Positions 51,307 through 60,051 of a DNA stretch of 64,000 bases are shown piece after piece. Under the pieces are notes generated by a model, which searched no databases, had not been told where the DNA came from, and saw only the letters and a list, made by a program, of their open reading frames with translations. The first letter of the stretch is position 1. Every line of letters begins with the position of its first letter. The DNA lies in contig JBBECE010000013.1 in assembly GCA_040881985.1 (NCBI GenBank), positions 1 to 64,000 of the forward strand, in the 5' to 3' direction. The position numbers were made by a program, and so were the translations under genes. Origin of the DNA: JBBECE01 sp040881985. GTDB lineage: Bacteria; Pseudomonadota; Alphaproteobacteria; Rhizobiales; Devosiaceae.

Positions 51307-51450
51307 AGGGCGCCTTTCGGTTGAGTTGTGGCGATTGATGCCATAGCGGAGCGGGCATGGAAAGCGCTGGGCCCGGATAAGCGACCGCGCCGCCGATTTA
51401 CTCCTGACGCCAACCCACTAGCATGCGCCCGACCCTAGGGCAGGCTCGGC

Positions 51451-53073
51451 ATGGCGTCCGGCAAGATTCTCGATCTCCTGATCATTGGCGGCGGCCATAA
51501 TGGCCTCGTCTGCGCTTTCTACGCGGCGCGAGCCGGGCTCTCGGTCCGCGTCATCGAGAAGAACGACATCGTCGGCGGGGCGGCCATCACCGAGGAGTTC
51601 CATCCCGGCTTCCGCAATTCGGTCGCCGCCTACACAGTCAGCCTCCTCAATCCGAAGATCATCGCCGACATGCAGCTCGCCAGGCACGGTCTGCGCATCG
51701 TCAAGCGAAAAGCGCTGAATTTCCTGCCGCTGCCCGACGGCGGCCACCTCTTGAACGGGCCCGGCCGCACGCAAGCCACGATCGCCGACCGCAACGAAAA
51801 GGACGGCCGCGCCTATCCGGCCTACGCCGCCGAGCTCGACAGGGTGTCCGACATCTTGCGCGAGCTGGTGCTGGTTCGTCCGCCCAACCTCGTGGAGGGC
51901 GGTTTGCACCGGGTGCTGCCCGAACTCCTGCGCACGGCGGGGCTCGGCCGGCGCCTCGCCCGGCTCGACGCTTTTGGCCGGCAGAATTTCCTCGACCTTC
52001 TGACCCGCTCGGCGGGCGACTATCTCGACGGCTGGTTCGAGGACGAGGCGGTGAAAGCGCTTCTCGGCTTCGACGCCATTGTCGGCAATTTCGCCTCGCC
52101 GTTTCAGCCGGGTTCGGCCTATGTGCTGCTGCACCACGTGTTCGGCGACGTGGACGGCGAACGCGGCCTCTGGGGCCACGCGATCGGCGGCATGGGCGCG
52201 ATTACCCAGGCGATGGCCAAGGCCGCCGGCGGAGCGGGAGCGGCGATCGAGACCGGCGTCGCGGTCGAGAAAGTCCTGATCGACGGCACACGTGCCGTCG
52301 GCGTCCGGCTCGCCGGCGGGCGCGAAATCATCGCCAACCGCATCGCCAGCAACCTCAATCCAAAACTCCTCTTCACCAGGCTCGTCGAGGGCGCGCCGCT
52401 GCCGCCCGCCTTCGACCGACGAATGAAAACCTGGCGCAATGGCTCGGGCTCGTTCCGGATGAATCTGGCGCTGAGCCGGCTGCCGGATTTCACCGCGCTT
52501 CCCGGCGACGGCGATCACCTGACCGCCGGCATTCTCATTGGCCCCTCGCTCGCCTACATGGACAAGGCCTGGCGCGACGCGGTCGCCAAGGGCTGGAGCG
52601 AAAAGCCGGCCATCGAAATGCTGATCCCCTCGACGCTCGACGATTCGCTTGCCCCGAAGGGGGCGCATGTCGCCTCGCTCTTCTGTCAGCACGTCAACCC
52701 GACCCTGCCGGCGGGAACCGACTGGGAGGCCGCCCGGGAGACGATCGCGCAATTGATGATCAAGACCGTCGATGCCTACGCGCCGGGTTTCGCCGAGTCA
52801 GTCGCCGGCATCCAGGCGCTTGGCCCGCTCGATCTCGAGCGCCGTTTCGGGCTTCTCGGCGGGGACATTTTCCACGGCGCGATGGGGCTCGACCAGCTGT
52901 TCTCGGCCCGCCCGGCGCTCGGCTATGCCGACTACCGCACCCCCATTTCGGGACTTTATCAATGCGGCTCGGGCACCCATCCCGGCGGCGGGGTCACCGG
53001 TGCCCCCGGACACAACGCGGCGCGGGAGATCATCCATGACTGGCGCAGCGGCCGGCGTTTCGTCCTCAGCTGA
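51451..53073 (+). CDS. FAD-dependent oxidoreductase, phytoene-dehydrogenase/PYROXD2-like
   Basis: A 540-residue flavoprotein. The dinucleotide-binding start is LLIIGGGHNGLVCAFYAARA, followed by VIEKNDIVGGAAITEEFHPG; GHAIGGMGAITQAMAKAAG and the C-terminal FAD contact YQCGSGTHPGGGVTGAPGHN match the phytoene desaturase-related group that includes human PYROXD2. No carotenoid genes lie nearby, so carotenoid synthesis should not be assumed; the substrate is unknown. Convergent with the ABC ATPase gene, the two overlapping by 8 bases. Confidence 0.9.
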   Translation: MASGKILDLLIIGGGHNGLVCAFYAARAGLSVRVIEKNDIVGGAAITEEFHPGFRNSVAAYTVSLLNPKIIADMQLARHGLRIVKRKALNFLPLPDGGHLLNGPGRTQATIADRNEKDGRAYPAYAAELDRVSDILRELVLVRPPNLVEGGLHRVLPELLRTAGLGRRLARLDAFGRQNFLDLLTRSAGDYLDGWFEDEAVKALLGFDAIVGNFASPFQPGSAYVLLHHVFGDVDGERGLWGHAIGGMGAITQAMAKAAGGAGAAIETGVAVEKVLIDGTRAVGVRLAGGREIIANRIASNLNPKLLFTRLVEGAPLPPAFDRRMKTWRNGSGSFRMNLALSRLPDFTALPGDGDHLTAGILIGPSLAYMDKAWRDAVAKGWSEKPAIEMLIPSTLDDSLAPKGAHVASLFCQHVNPTLPAGTDWEAARETIAQLMIKTVDAYAPGFAESVAGIQALGPLDLERRFGLLGGDIFHGAMGLDQLFSARPALGYADYRTPISGLYQCGSGTHPGGGVTGAPGHNAAREIIHDWRSGRRFVLS

Positions 53074-54193
53074 CGGCGACAGAATGCGCGCGTAGCCGCT
53101 CGCCGGTTTCGGTATCGAACAGGAATGCCTGCCCGGCCGGAAAGCGAACGCCCACTTGTGTGTCGAAATCGGCATCGAAATCCTTCGGCATCTTGATTGA
53201 GAGATTGGCTCCCCCGAGGTCGACCGTCACCAGCGTCTGCTCGCCGGTCAGTTCGACCGTATAGACCCGGGCATCGAAGAACCCGCCGCCGGGCGCCGCC
53301 ACTTCGGCATCCTCCGGCCGAAATCCCAGCGTCGCGTTGCGACTCCCGCCCGGACCGGCGATCTTCAGCCCGATGCCGCCGCCCTGGAAGCGGCCCCCCT
53401 CGATCCGCCCCTCGATCAGGTTCATCGGCGGCGAGCCCATGAAGCCGGCGACGAACAGGTTGGCGGGATCGCCATAGACTTCGCGCGGTGTGCCGAGCTG
53501 CTGCAGCACGCCCTGGTTGATGATCGCCACCCGGTTGGCAAGCGTCATCGCCTCGATCTGGTCGTGGGTGACGTAGATCGTAGTCACTCCGAGCGCATGT
53601 TGCATGTGCTTGAGCTCGGCGCGCATGAAGCCGCGCAGTTTGGCGTCGAGATTGGAGAGCGGCTCGTCCATCAGGAAAGCCGCGGGCCGCCGGATGATCG
53701 CCCGGGCCAGCGCCACGCGTTGCCGCTGGCCGCCGGATAGCTGCCGCGGAAATCTGCCGAGCAGGGTTTCGAGATGAACCTGTTTGGCGACCTCCATCAC
53801 AGCCTTGTCGCGCGCCTCGCGCGCAACTCCACGGACCTTAAGCGGGAAGCCGATATTCTCGGCGACCGTCTTGTGCGGATAAAGCGCGTAGGACTGGAAC
53901 ACCATCGCCACGTCGCGATATTTGGGCAGCATGCGGGTGACGTCGGTATCCCCGATCATGATGCTGCCGGAATTCGCCTCTTCGAGGCCGGCGATCATCC
54001 GCAGCGCCGTCGTTTTGCCGCAGCCCGACGGACCGAGCAGCACGAGGAACTCGCCCGGCGCTACATCGAGGCTCAGATCGCGCACCGCGGGCACCGCGCC
54101 GAAAGACTTGCTGAGGCCGCTTATCGTCAGCCGCTTGGCGTTCTGCGCCGCGCCCCCCGTCGTTGCGTTCGGCGCCGCGCGTTGCGTACTCAT
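53066..54193 (-). CDS. ABC transporter ATP-binding protein, UgpC/MalK type
   Basis: A 375-residue ATPase of carbohydrate importers. Walker A LLGPSGCGKTTALRMIAGLE, signature RQLSGGQRQRVALARAII, Walker B AFLMDEPLSNLDAKLRGF and the H-loop YVTHDQIEAMTLA are followed by a C-terminal TOBE/OB regulatory domain (LIEGRIEGGRFQ, LGFRPEDAEVA). It ends the permease-permease-ATPase order and overlaps the upstream permease gene by four bases. Confidence 0.94.
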   Translation of the reverse strand: MSTQRAAPNATTGGAAQNAKRLTISGLSKSFGAVPAVRDLSLDVAPGEFLVLLGPSGCGKTTALRMIAGLEEANSGSIMIGDTDVTRMLPKYRDVAMVFQSYALYPHKTVAENIGFPLKVRGVAREARDKAVMEVAKQVHLETLLGRFPRQLSGGQRQRVALARAIIRRPAAFLMDEPLSNLDAKLRGFMRAELKHMQHALGVTTIYVTHDQIEAMTLANRVAIINQGVLQQLGTPREVYGDPANLFVAGFMGSPPMNLIEGRIEGGRFQGGGIGLKIAGPGGSRNATLGFRPEDAEVAAPGGGFFDARVYTVELTGEQTLVTVDLGGANLSIKMPKDFDADFDTQVGVRFPAGQAFLFDTETGERLRAHSVAVS

Positions 54194-55254
54194 CCCTTAA
54201 CCGCCCCCAACAATATCCCCTTCGAAATGAACCGCTGCAGCACCAAAGCCATGATCACCACGGGAATGATCATCACGATGATCACCACCGACATGCTCCA
54301 CCAGAGAGTGCCGCGCTCGCCGGCGTTCATTGCCGCAACCAGGATCGGCATGGTCTGGGCCTTCGACGTCGAGAGGAACAGCGCCAGCAAATACTCGTTC
54401 CAGGCGAGGATCATCACCAACAGCGTCGTCGCCGCAAGGCCCGGCCGCGCCAAGGGCAAGACGATTTCCCAGAAGGTGACGAAGCGCGTCGCGCCGTCGA
54501 GTTGGGCGCTCTCCTCGAGATCGATCGGAATCGAGAGGAAGAAATCGTACATCAGCCAGACGACGATCGGGAGATTGACGACGCTGTAGGCAAGGATCAG
54601 CGCCAGATGCGTGTCGAGCAGCCGCACACTTTGGAACATCATATAGACCGGCACGACGACGACTATCGGCGGCAGAATGCGCTGCGATATCATCCAGAAC
54701 AGGATTTCGCCGTTGCCGATTGACCGCCTGAACCGCCGCCCGAGCGCCCGGACCAATAACGCAAACACCGCGAGCGCAACGGCGACAGCCAATCGCCAGT
54801 CAACCCCGAAAGACACGATGGCGGCGAAGGCCACGATCATCGAGACGACGAAGATCAGGATCGAGGCGAGTTTGGGACGGAATTGAATCCGCGCCAGCGC
54901 GTAGGCCGCCATGGAGCCGACGGAAATGCACAGAAGTGTCGATAGCGGCGCGATGATGATCGAGTTGAAATAGGCCTTCAGCGTATCCTCGTAGTCGATA
55001 ACGAAAAGCTCGTTCCACGCGTGCAGGCTCGGCGTGAAATCGATCCAGGGCAGATAGACCGGCTTCAGATTGATGTCGATCGGCTCCTTGAACGAGGTGA
55101 TCAGCACCCAATAGATCGGGAACAGCACGAAGGCCGACCAGAGCAGCAATGACCCATAGACCAGGACGCCCGTGCCGGGCGCCATGCGTCCGATGGCGGG
55201 AGCCTCGAACAGCCGCGCGCCAAGCGGCCGGACAGGGGAGCCAGGATTGTTCAT
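54190..55254 (-). CDS. ABC transporter permease, MalG/UgpE type with two-helix insertion
   Basis: A 354-residue permease, about 70 longer than common MalG/UgpE proteins. The EAA loop is EESAQLDGATRFVTFWEIVL. The additional length is mostly at residues 128-180, between AYALARIQFRPK and ILFWMISQRILPP, which normally are almost contiguous; it encodes two hydrophobic segments (ASILIFVVSMIVAFAAIVSF and RLAVAVALAVFALLVRAL). The ATG at 55254 overlaps the stop of the other permease gene (ATGA). Confidence 0.92.
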   Translation of the reverse strand: MNNPGSPVRPLGARLFEAPAIGRMAPGTGVLVYGSLLLWSAFVLFPIYWVLITSFKEPIDINLKPVYLPWIDFTPSLHAWNELFVIDYEDTLKAYFNSIIIAPLSTLLCISVGSMAAYALARIQFRPKLASILIFVVSMIVAFAAIVSFGVDWRLAVAVALAVFALLVRALGRRFRRSIGNGEILFWMISQRILPPIVVVVPVYMMFQSVRLLDTHLALILAYSVVNLPIVVWLMYDFFLSIPIDLEESAQLDGATRFVTFWEIVLPLARPGLAATTLLVMILAWNEYLLALFLSTSKAQTMPILVAAMNAGERGTLWWSMSVVIIVMIIPVVIMALVLQRFISKGILLGAVKG

Positions 55255-56423
55255 GTGTCGCGCATCCGTTGCAGCACGACAAGATTGAAAAACGACGCGC
55301 AAATGATAACGGTGACGAACAGCAACAAATAAGCGATCGCCGCCGATGAGCCGAGATCGAGCGCCCGCCAGGCGAAAAACGAATGCAACGTCATCGATTC
55401 GGTGGCGATCCCGGGTCCGCCCCTGGTCATGATATTCGGCAGATCGACAATCTTGAACGCCTCGATGACTCGGATCAGCATGACCGTGACCGCGACGGGC
55501 AGGATCTGCGGCCAGGTGATTTCGCGGAACGCCTGCCAGCCGCTGGCACCATCGACATCTCCCGCTTCGACCAAATCGCGCGGCACCGTTTCGAGCGCGG
55601 CGAGCAGGATAACGAAAATAAACGGTATCCACTGCCAGGAATCGGCGACAATGATGAAACTCCGCGCCGCCCAGGGATGCGCCGCCCAGGCGAAGTCGCC
55701 AAGCCCAAGCCATTGCCAGAGCGGCGAAAACGGCCCCTTGGTCGTATCCGCCATCATCCGGAATGCATAGCCGATGCCGATCGGGGTGATCATCAGCGGA
55801 ATGAAAAATACCATTCGGAAAAATGTCCGCCCTCGAATTGGCCGCGCGCAGAGCAACGCGAGGCCAAGGCCGGTGAGGAATTGCACGGCGCAACCGACCG
55901 CCACGTAAAACAGCGTCACCCCGAGCGTGCCGAACGTGGCGCCACTCAGCAGCGTCGCCGAGAACATCAGCATAACGCCGAATGCAAAAGCGGCAGTGAG
56001 CAGCCGCCCCACAAAGCCGACAAGATTGAACCGCGTCCGCGCGAAACCATAGAGCCACCAGATCAGTCCGGCTCCTGCGGCGAGCGTTGCCGCCCAGCCA
56101 AGCGGCGAGATCGTCGTGAAGCTGCCGAGAAAATGAAATTGCTCGGTGCCGAAAAACTGTTTGCCGAAATTCTGCACGCCGATGAACGTCACTTCGAACG
56201 TGCCCGCCCTCAGCCTGATGCGCGAGAAGGCGAGGATCAGCGTTGCGACCAGCGGGAAGATCGAGAAGACCAAAATCAACACGACCGCCGGCAGGATGAA
56301 TATGCGGGCCGACCGTTTGTCGAGCCATTCGCTCAACCGCACTCGCCAAGGCCGGCTCGGCATGATTCCGGCCGGAGCGAGGTGCCCCGGCCGGATGAGA
56401 TTGTTCTGAGCCCCTGCGGGCAT
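55251..56423 (-). CDS. ABC transporter permease, MalF/UgpA type with two-helix insertion
   Basis: A permease of about 390 residues. The EAA loop is VEAGDVDGASGWQAFREITW, and GLALLCARPIRGRTFFRMVF is the usual core. Between the first helix region and this core lies an additional stretch (about residues 105-160) with hydrophobic segments LGWAATLAAGAGLIWWLYGF and LLTAAFAFGVMLMFSATLLS, absent from standard UgpA. I place the start at the ATG at 56423; an ATG at 56363 is possible. The longer frame upstream would overlap the binding-protein gene. Confidence 0.88.
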   Translation of the reverse strand: MPAGAQNNLIRPGHLAPAGIMPSRPWRVRLSEWLDKRSARIFILPAVVLILVFSIFPLVATLILAFSRIRLRAGTFEVTFIGVQNFGKQFFGTEQFHFLGSFTTISPLGWAATLAAGAGLIWWLYGFARTRFNLVGFVGRLLTAAFAFGVMLMFSATLLSGATFGTLGVTLFYVAVGCAVQFLTGLGLALLCARPIRGRTFFRMVFFIPLMITPIGIGYAFRMMADTTKGPFSPLWQWLGLGDFAWAAHPWAARSFIIVADSWQWIPFIFVILLAALETVPRDLVEAGDVDGASGWQAFREITWPQILPVAVTVMLIRVIEAFKIVDLPNIMTRGGPGIATESMTLHSFFAWRALDLGSSAAIAYLLLFVTVIICASFFNLVVLQRMRDT

Positions 56424-56436
56424 CTTCGATCGGCGA

Positions 56437-57927
56437 CTAGTTGGTGATGCCGAGTGACAATCGGTACATGCTCCGCTGGGAATCGCGGCCGAACTTGTCG
56501 GTGATTTCCTCCCAGCCGGTCTCGATATTGACGACCGCTTCCTCGGCGGTGATTTCACCCGCCAGGAACCGCGCCAGTTCGCGATCGAGAACCACGCCCG
56601 TGTATTCCTGCGCACCCGGAATGCGGATGTCGGAAGCCATGTTCGGGCTATTGAGGCTCGCCTTGATTGCGCCGAGATAGCTTTCGGCGAACTCCTGGGT
56701 GAACCCGGCGGTCACCCAGTTCGCCGTATTGTCGAGCTGGGAGTTGCGGTACGGGTTGTAACCCGTCCAGCCGATCGTCACGTCGACATTCGATTGGGCC
56801 GCTTGATTCATGTAGGACAAGAAATCGTAGGCGGCCTGTTTCACCGTTGGGTCGGCATTGACGTTGATTGCTCCCGACCAGCCGCCGAACGCGGCGAATG
56901 GGGCATAGTTGATGCCGTCGACCGCCAGCGGGCAGATTGCCGGCGTGCAATCGACGAGCTTGCCGGTCGCGTTGTCGAGAACGCGGCTGGTGCCCGGCAT
57001 GATCACCGCGCCCATCTTGTCCCTGATCGCGGCGCCGGCCGGATCGATGGACAGCGGGCCGATGTCACCCCAGTCGATGACCATGGCGCAACGCCCGGCC
57101 TGAACCAGCGCGCGGGTATCGCCAATGTCGTGGTTGATTTCGTCAGGCGGCCCGAATTCGCCGGTCGCCTTGTAGATGCGGAACGCTTCGGCCCAGGCCT
57201 CGTTGTTGACCTTCGGCAGCATGGTTTCGGGGTCGAAGAAAATGCCTTCGCCGGTGCCCTGGGTCTGCACATAGGCAGATGCGATCGACATGATCGCGAA
57301 ATACGACTGGGCATTGCGCAGCTTGAACATGCACGAACCGTAGTCGCCCGTGCCGTCGCCGTTCAGGTCCATGCCGTTGGTGGCCGCGGCGACCGCCATG
57401 TATTCGTCCCAGTTCCGCGGCGGCTGCAGCCCCATCTGTTCCAGAATGTCCCGACGGTAGTAGAGCATCTGGAAATCGCCATCGATGGTGATCAGATAGG
57501 TCTGACCGCCGATCTTCTGGTTGAATTCGCGGAAGTAGGGCGCAATGTCGGCGATGTCGATCTTGCTGTCGTTGGCGATGTAGGAATCGAGCGGCTCAAG
57601 CAATCCGCCGTCGACCATTTCGATCGCCCAGCCGGAGGCGAAGACCCCGACATCTATCGAATTGGTCCCGGTCGCCCAGTCGGTCAGGAGTTTTTGGAAC
57701 AGTTCGGCGAAGGGGACTTCGTTGACGCGGATTTCCGCTCCGGTCATCGCGGTGAACTCGACCGCGCGTTCGACCATTCGCTGCGCGATCACGGGCCCCG
57801 GTCGGGTGAGGATGTTGACGGTGACGCCCTCGTATTGGGCAAAGGCCGGTGTGCCAATCGCAAGCATTCCGGCCGCCGCCGCCATGCCATAGAGGGCACG
57901 ACGAGCGGTATTCGCGGTGATTCGCAT
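56437..57927 (-). CDS. Extracellular solute-binding protein, SBP_bac_1 type
   Basis: A 496-residue exported binding protein with signal peptide ending around GTPAFAQ. It shows VNILTRPGPVIAQRMVERAV, FAELFQKLLTDWATGTNSID and LYYRRDILEQMGLQPPRNWD, typical of the carbohydrate cluster of binding proteins. It contains GMDLNGDGTGDYGSCMFKLR, a loop also found in sugar-alcohol binding relatives. The start at 57927 has GGGAGGAG at correct spacing. The ligand is unknown. First gene of this importer operon. Confidence 0.92.
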   Translation of the reverse strand: MRITANTARRALYGMAAAAGMLAIGTPAFAQYEGVTVNILTRPGPVIAQRMVERAVEFTAMTGAEIRVNEVPFAELFQKLLTDWATGTNSIDVGVFASGWAIEMVDGGLLEPLDSYIANDSKIDIADIAPYFREFNQKIGGQTYLITIDGDFQMLYYRRDILEQMGLQPPRNWDEYMAVAAATNGMDLNGDGTGDYGSCMFKLRNAQSYFAIMSIASAYVQTQGTGEGIFFDPETMLPKVNNEAWAEAFRIYKATGEFGPPDEINHDIGDTRALVQAGRCAMVIDWGDIGPLSIDPAGAAIRDKMGAVIMPGTSRVLDNATGKLVDCTPAICPLAVDGINYAPFAAFGGWSGAINVNADPTVKQAAYDFLSYMNQAAQSNVDVTIGWTGYNPYRNSQLDNTANWVTAGFTQEFAESYLGAIKASLNSPNMASDIRIPGAQEYTGVVLDRELARFLAGEITAEEAVVNIETGWEEITDKFGRDSQRSMYRLSLGITN

Positions 57928-57996
57928 TTTGGCTCCTCCCAAGAAAGCCTGTTGTTGGCAGTATTTTTTTCTTCAGCCAACCAGGCGGCGGGAATC

Positions 57997-58524
57997 CTAC
58001 TCACCTGCCTTGGCTGCGTCAAATGACTGCATCAGCGCCAACAGGCCTCTGAGCATCGCGACCGGGCTTGGCGGACAACCGGGGATATGCAGATCGACCG
58101 GAATGACGGCGCCAACCCCGCCGGCGACCGCGTAGCTGCCCGCAAAGCAGCCACCATCGCGTGCGCAATCGCCCGCCGCGACCACCCATTTAGGTGCCGG
58201 GGTGGCGTTGTAGGTACGCTCCAGCGCCTCTTTCATATTTCGCGTCACCGGGCCGGTCACCAGCAGCACGTCGGCATGGCGCGGCGAGGCCACAAAGCGA
58301 AGCCCGAACCGCTCGAGGTCGTAGTAAGGGTTGCTCAACGCATGAATCTCGAGCTCGCAACCATTGCAGGACCCCGCATCGACCTGCCGGATCGACAAGC
58401 TCCGGCCGAGCCGCGCCTTCGTCGCTTGGTCGAGCTCGGTTGCAAGCCGTGCCAGCGTCTCGTCCTGCGGGAGCGCCTCGGTCAGCGGCGGGTTGGTCAG
58501 GGCTTCGAGGATCAGCCTGCGCAT
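57997..58524 (-). CDS. Hydrogenase-4-like small subunit (HyfI/NuoB-related)
   Basis: A 175-residue FeS protein. Cysteines in AGSCNGCELEIHAL, GDCARDGGCF and HIPGCPPSP supply the ligands of the N2-type [4Fe-4S] cluster as in NuoB and HyfI. It is the last gene of the hyf-like cluster, 9 bases after the large-subunit gene. It would sit at the cytoplasmic arm-membrane junction and pass electrons to or from the unknown substrate site. Named HyfI-like because of the HyfB-C-E-F-G order. Confidence 0.92.
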   Translation of the reverse strand: MRRLILEALTNPPLTEALPQDETLARLATELDQATKARLGRSLSIRQVDAGSCNGCELEIHALSNPYYDLERFGLRFVASPRHADVLLVTGPVTRNMKEALERTYNATPAPKWVVAAGDCARDGGCFAGSYAVAGGVGAVIPVDLHIPGCPPSPVAMLRGLLALMQSFDAAKAGE

Positions 58525-58533
58525 CGGGGGCTC

Positions 58534-60051
58534 CTAAAGATCATGGCCCGAATAGGAGCAGTTGAAGCTCTTGTTGCAGAGCGGGAAGTCGGCGACGATG
58601 TTGCCCTCGATTGCCGCCTCCAGCAGCGGCCATTGCAGAGCGGACGGGTCGCGCAAATGGCATTCCGCGACCCGCCCGTCGGCGCCAAGCCTGAGCCAGA
58701 CGAGCACCTCGCCGCGAAAACCTTCGACGACCGCCAGCCCTTCGGCGACCGAGCCTGGGGTGGGCAGAGCGGTGAGCGGGTTGCCGTCCGGCAGCTGCGC
58801 GACGATTTCTTCAATGAGATTGAGACTCGCCTCGGCTTCGCGGATTCTGATCCAGACCCGGGCGTTGACGTCGCCCTCACTGAGGGTGGGCACGGCGAAG
58901 CCAAGCCGGTCATAGGGCGGATAGGGCAGGTCGCGGCGGGCATCGAAATCCCGTCCCGAGGCGCGGCCGACAAATCCGCCGGCGGCGAACCGCCTTGCCA
59001 GTTCCGGCTTGAGCAAACCCGTGCCGACGGTCCGGTCGAGCAGCGAGGCGGCATTGTCGTAAAGCTCGGTCAGCTGTGCGAACCGCCCCTTGATCTGTGC
59101 GGCGAGGCCGAGCAATTGCCGCCCGCCATCGGCCGCAAGATCGACCCCGACCCCGCCCGGCACCACCGCGCCCATCATCAGACGGTGGCCGAAATGCGTG
59201 TCCGCGAACCGCAGCAAACTTTCGCGCAGAACCGCGCAATGGGCGTGCATGATCGAAAACGACGCGTCGTTGCAGATCGCGCCGATGTCGCCGAAATGAT
59301 TGGCCAGACGCTCGATCTCGGCCATCAGCGCGCGCAGCCAATGCGCCCGCGCCGGTGCCTCGATGCCGAGCGCCGCCTCCGCCGCCCGGGCGAAGGCGAT
59401 CGCATAGGCAACGGTTGAGTCTCCCGAGACGTGCCCGGCAAGATGCGCGGCGCCCGCAAGGTCCTGCCCGCGCATTAGTCCGGCGATGCCCTTGTGCGCG
59501 TAGCCGAGCCGCACCTCGAGCCGCGCCACCGTCTCGCCATTGGCGGTGAAACGGAAATGGCCAGGCTCGATAATCCCCGCATGCACCGGGCCGACCGGGA
59601 TTTGGTGCAAATGCTCGCCGTCGACGGCGAGGAACGGGTAGGGAGCGGACGCCTCGCCAGTCGCCGGTGCGTTCGCCAGCGGGTGGCGCATCTCCCAGCG
59701 TCCGTGGTCGAGCCAGGGCCTTGTGTCCTTGGCGTCCTTGGCCACGAGCCCATAAAGATCGGCGAGGGCCCGCTCGAACCGGATCGCCGGCGCGTGGCGC
59801 GCCCCGACCGAAGGAAACTTTCCGTCCGGGCAGTCAAGGCTCAGGACCGCGACGCGCCCGCCGTCGAGAACAGCGGCATGCACCGTTCCCGGCTCGCCCC
59901 AAAGCGACAGGAGGTCGAGTTCGCCGGCCGCCAGCGCGCCAATCATCTCCCGCCAGCCGTCCACTTCGACCGCGACACGCGGAAAGCCCTTTTGCGCGGC
60001 GTCCGTCCGTCCGGCCGCCATCAGCCTGTCGAGCGCGGTCTTTTCGGTCAT
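58534..60051 (-). CDS. Hydrogenase-4-like large subunit without NiFe ligands (HyfG/NuoCD-related)
   Basis: A 505-residue fusion of a NuoC-like N-terminal part (about 1-125) and a NuoD/hydrogenase-like part (about 150-505). HQIPVGPVHAGIIEPGHFRF is the common large-subunit start. In hydrogenases an RxCGICG motif should follow; here the region reads LAGHVSGDSTVAYAIAF, and the C-terminal DPCxxC is replaced by FPLCNKSFNCSYSGHDL. Both NiFe-binding CxxC pairs are therefore missing, so hydrogen chemistry is improbable. This matches energy-converting hydrogenase-related (Ehr) complexes, whose substrate is unknown. It overlaps the HyfF-like gene by four bases. Confidence 0.9.
   Translation of the reverse strand: MTEKTALDRLMAAGRTDAAQKGFPRVAVEVDGWREMIGALAAGELDLLSLWGEPGTVHAAVLDGGRVAVLSLDCPDGKFPSVGARHAPAIRFERALADLYGLVAKDAKDTRPWLDHGRWEMRHPLANAPATGEASAPYPFLAVDGEHLHQIPVGPVHAGIIEPGHFRFTANGETVARLEVRLGYAHKGIAGLMRGQDLAGAAHLAGHVSGDSTVAYAIAFARAAEAALGIEAPARAHWLRALMAEIERLANHFGDIGAICNDASFSIMHAHCAVLRESLLRFADTHFGHRLMMGAVVPGGVGVDLAADGGRQLLGLAAQIKGRFAQLTELYDNAASLLDRTVGTGLLKPELARRFAAGGFVGRASGRDFDARRDLPYPPYDRLGFAVPTLSEGDVNARVWIRIREAEASLNLIEEIVAQLPDGNPLTALPTPGSVAEGLAVVEGFRGEVLVWLRLGADGRVAECHLRDPSALQWPLLEAAIEGNIVADFPLCNKSFNCSYSGHDL

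Noticed and set aside
51418..52752. 444-codon minus-strand frame opposite the FAD oxidoreductase
   Set aside because: A mirror of the strong codon bias of the real gene on the plus strand; it has no family motifs.
51451..53073. Carotenoid biosynthesis (phytoene desaturase)
   Set aside because: The protein belongs to the wider PYROXD2-like group and no crtB, crtE or related gene is near.
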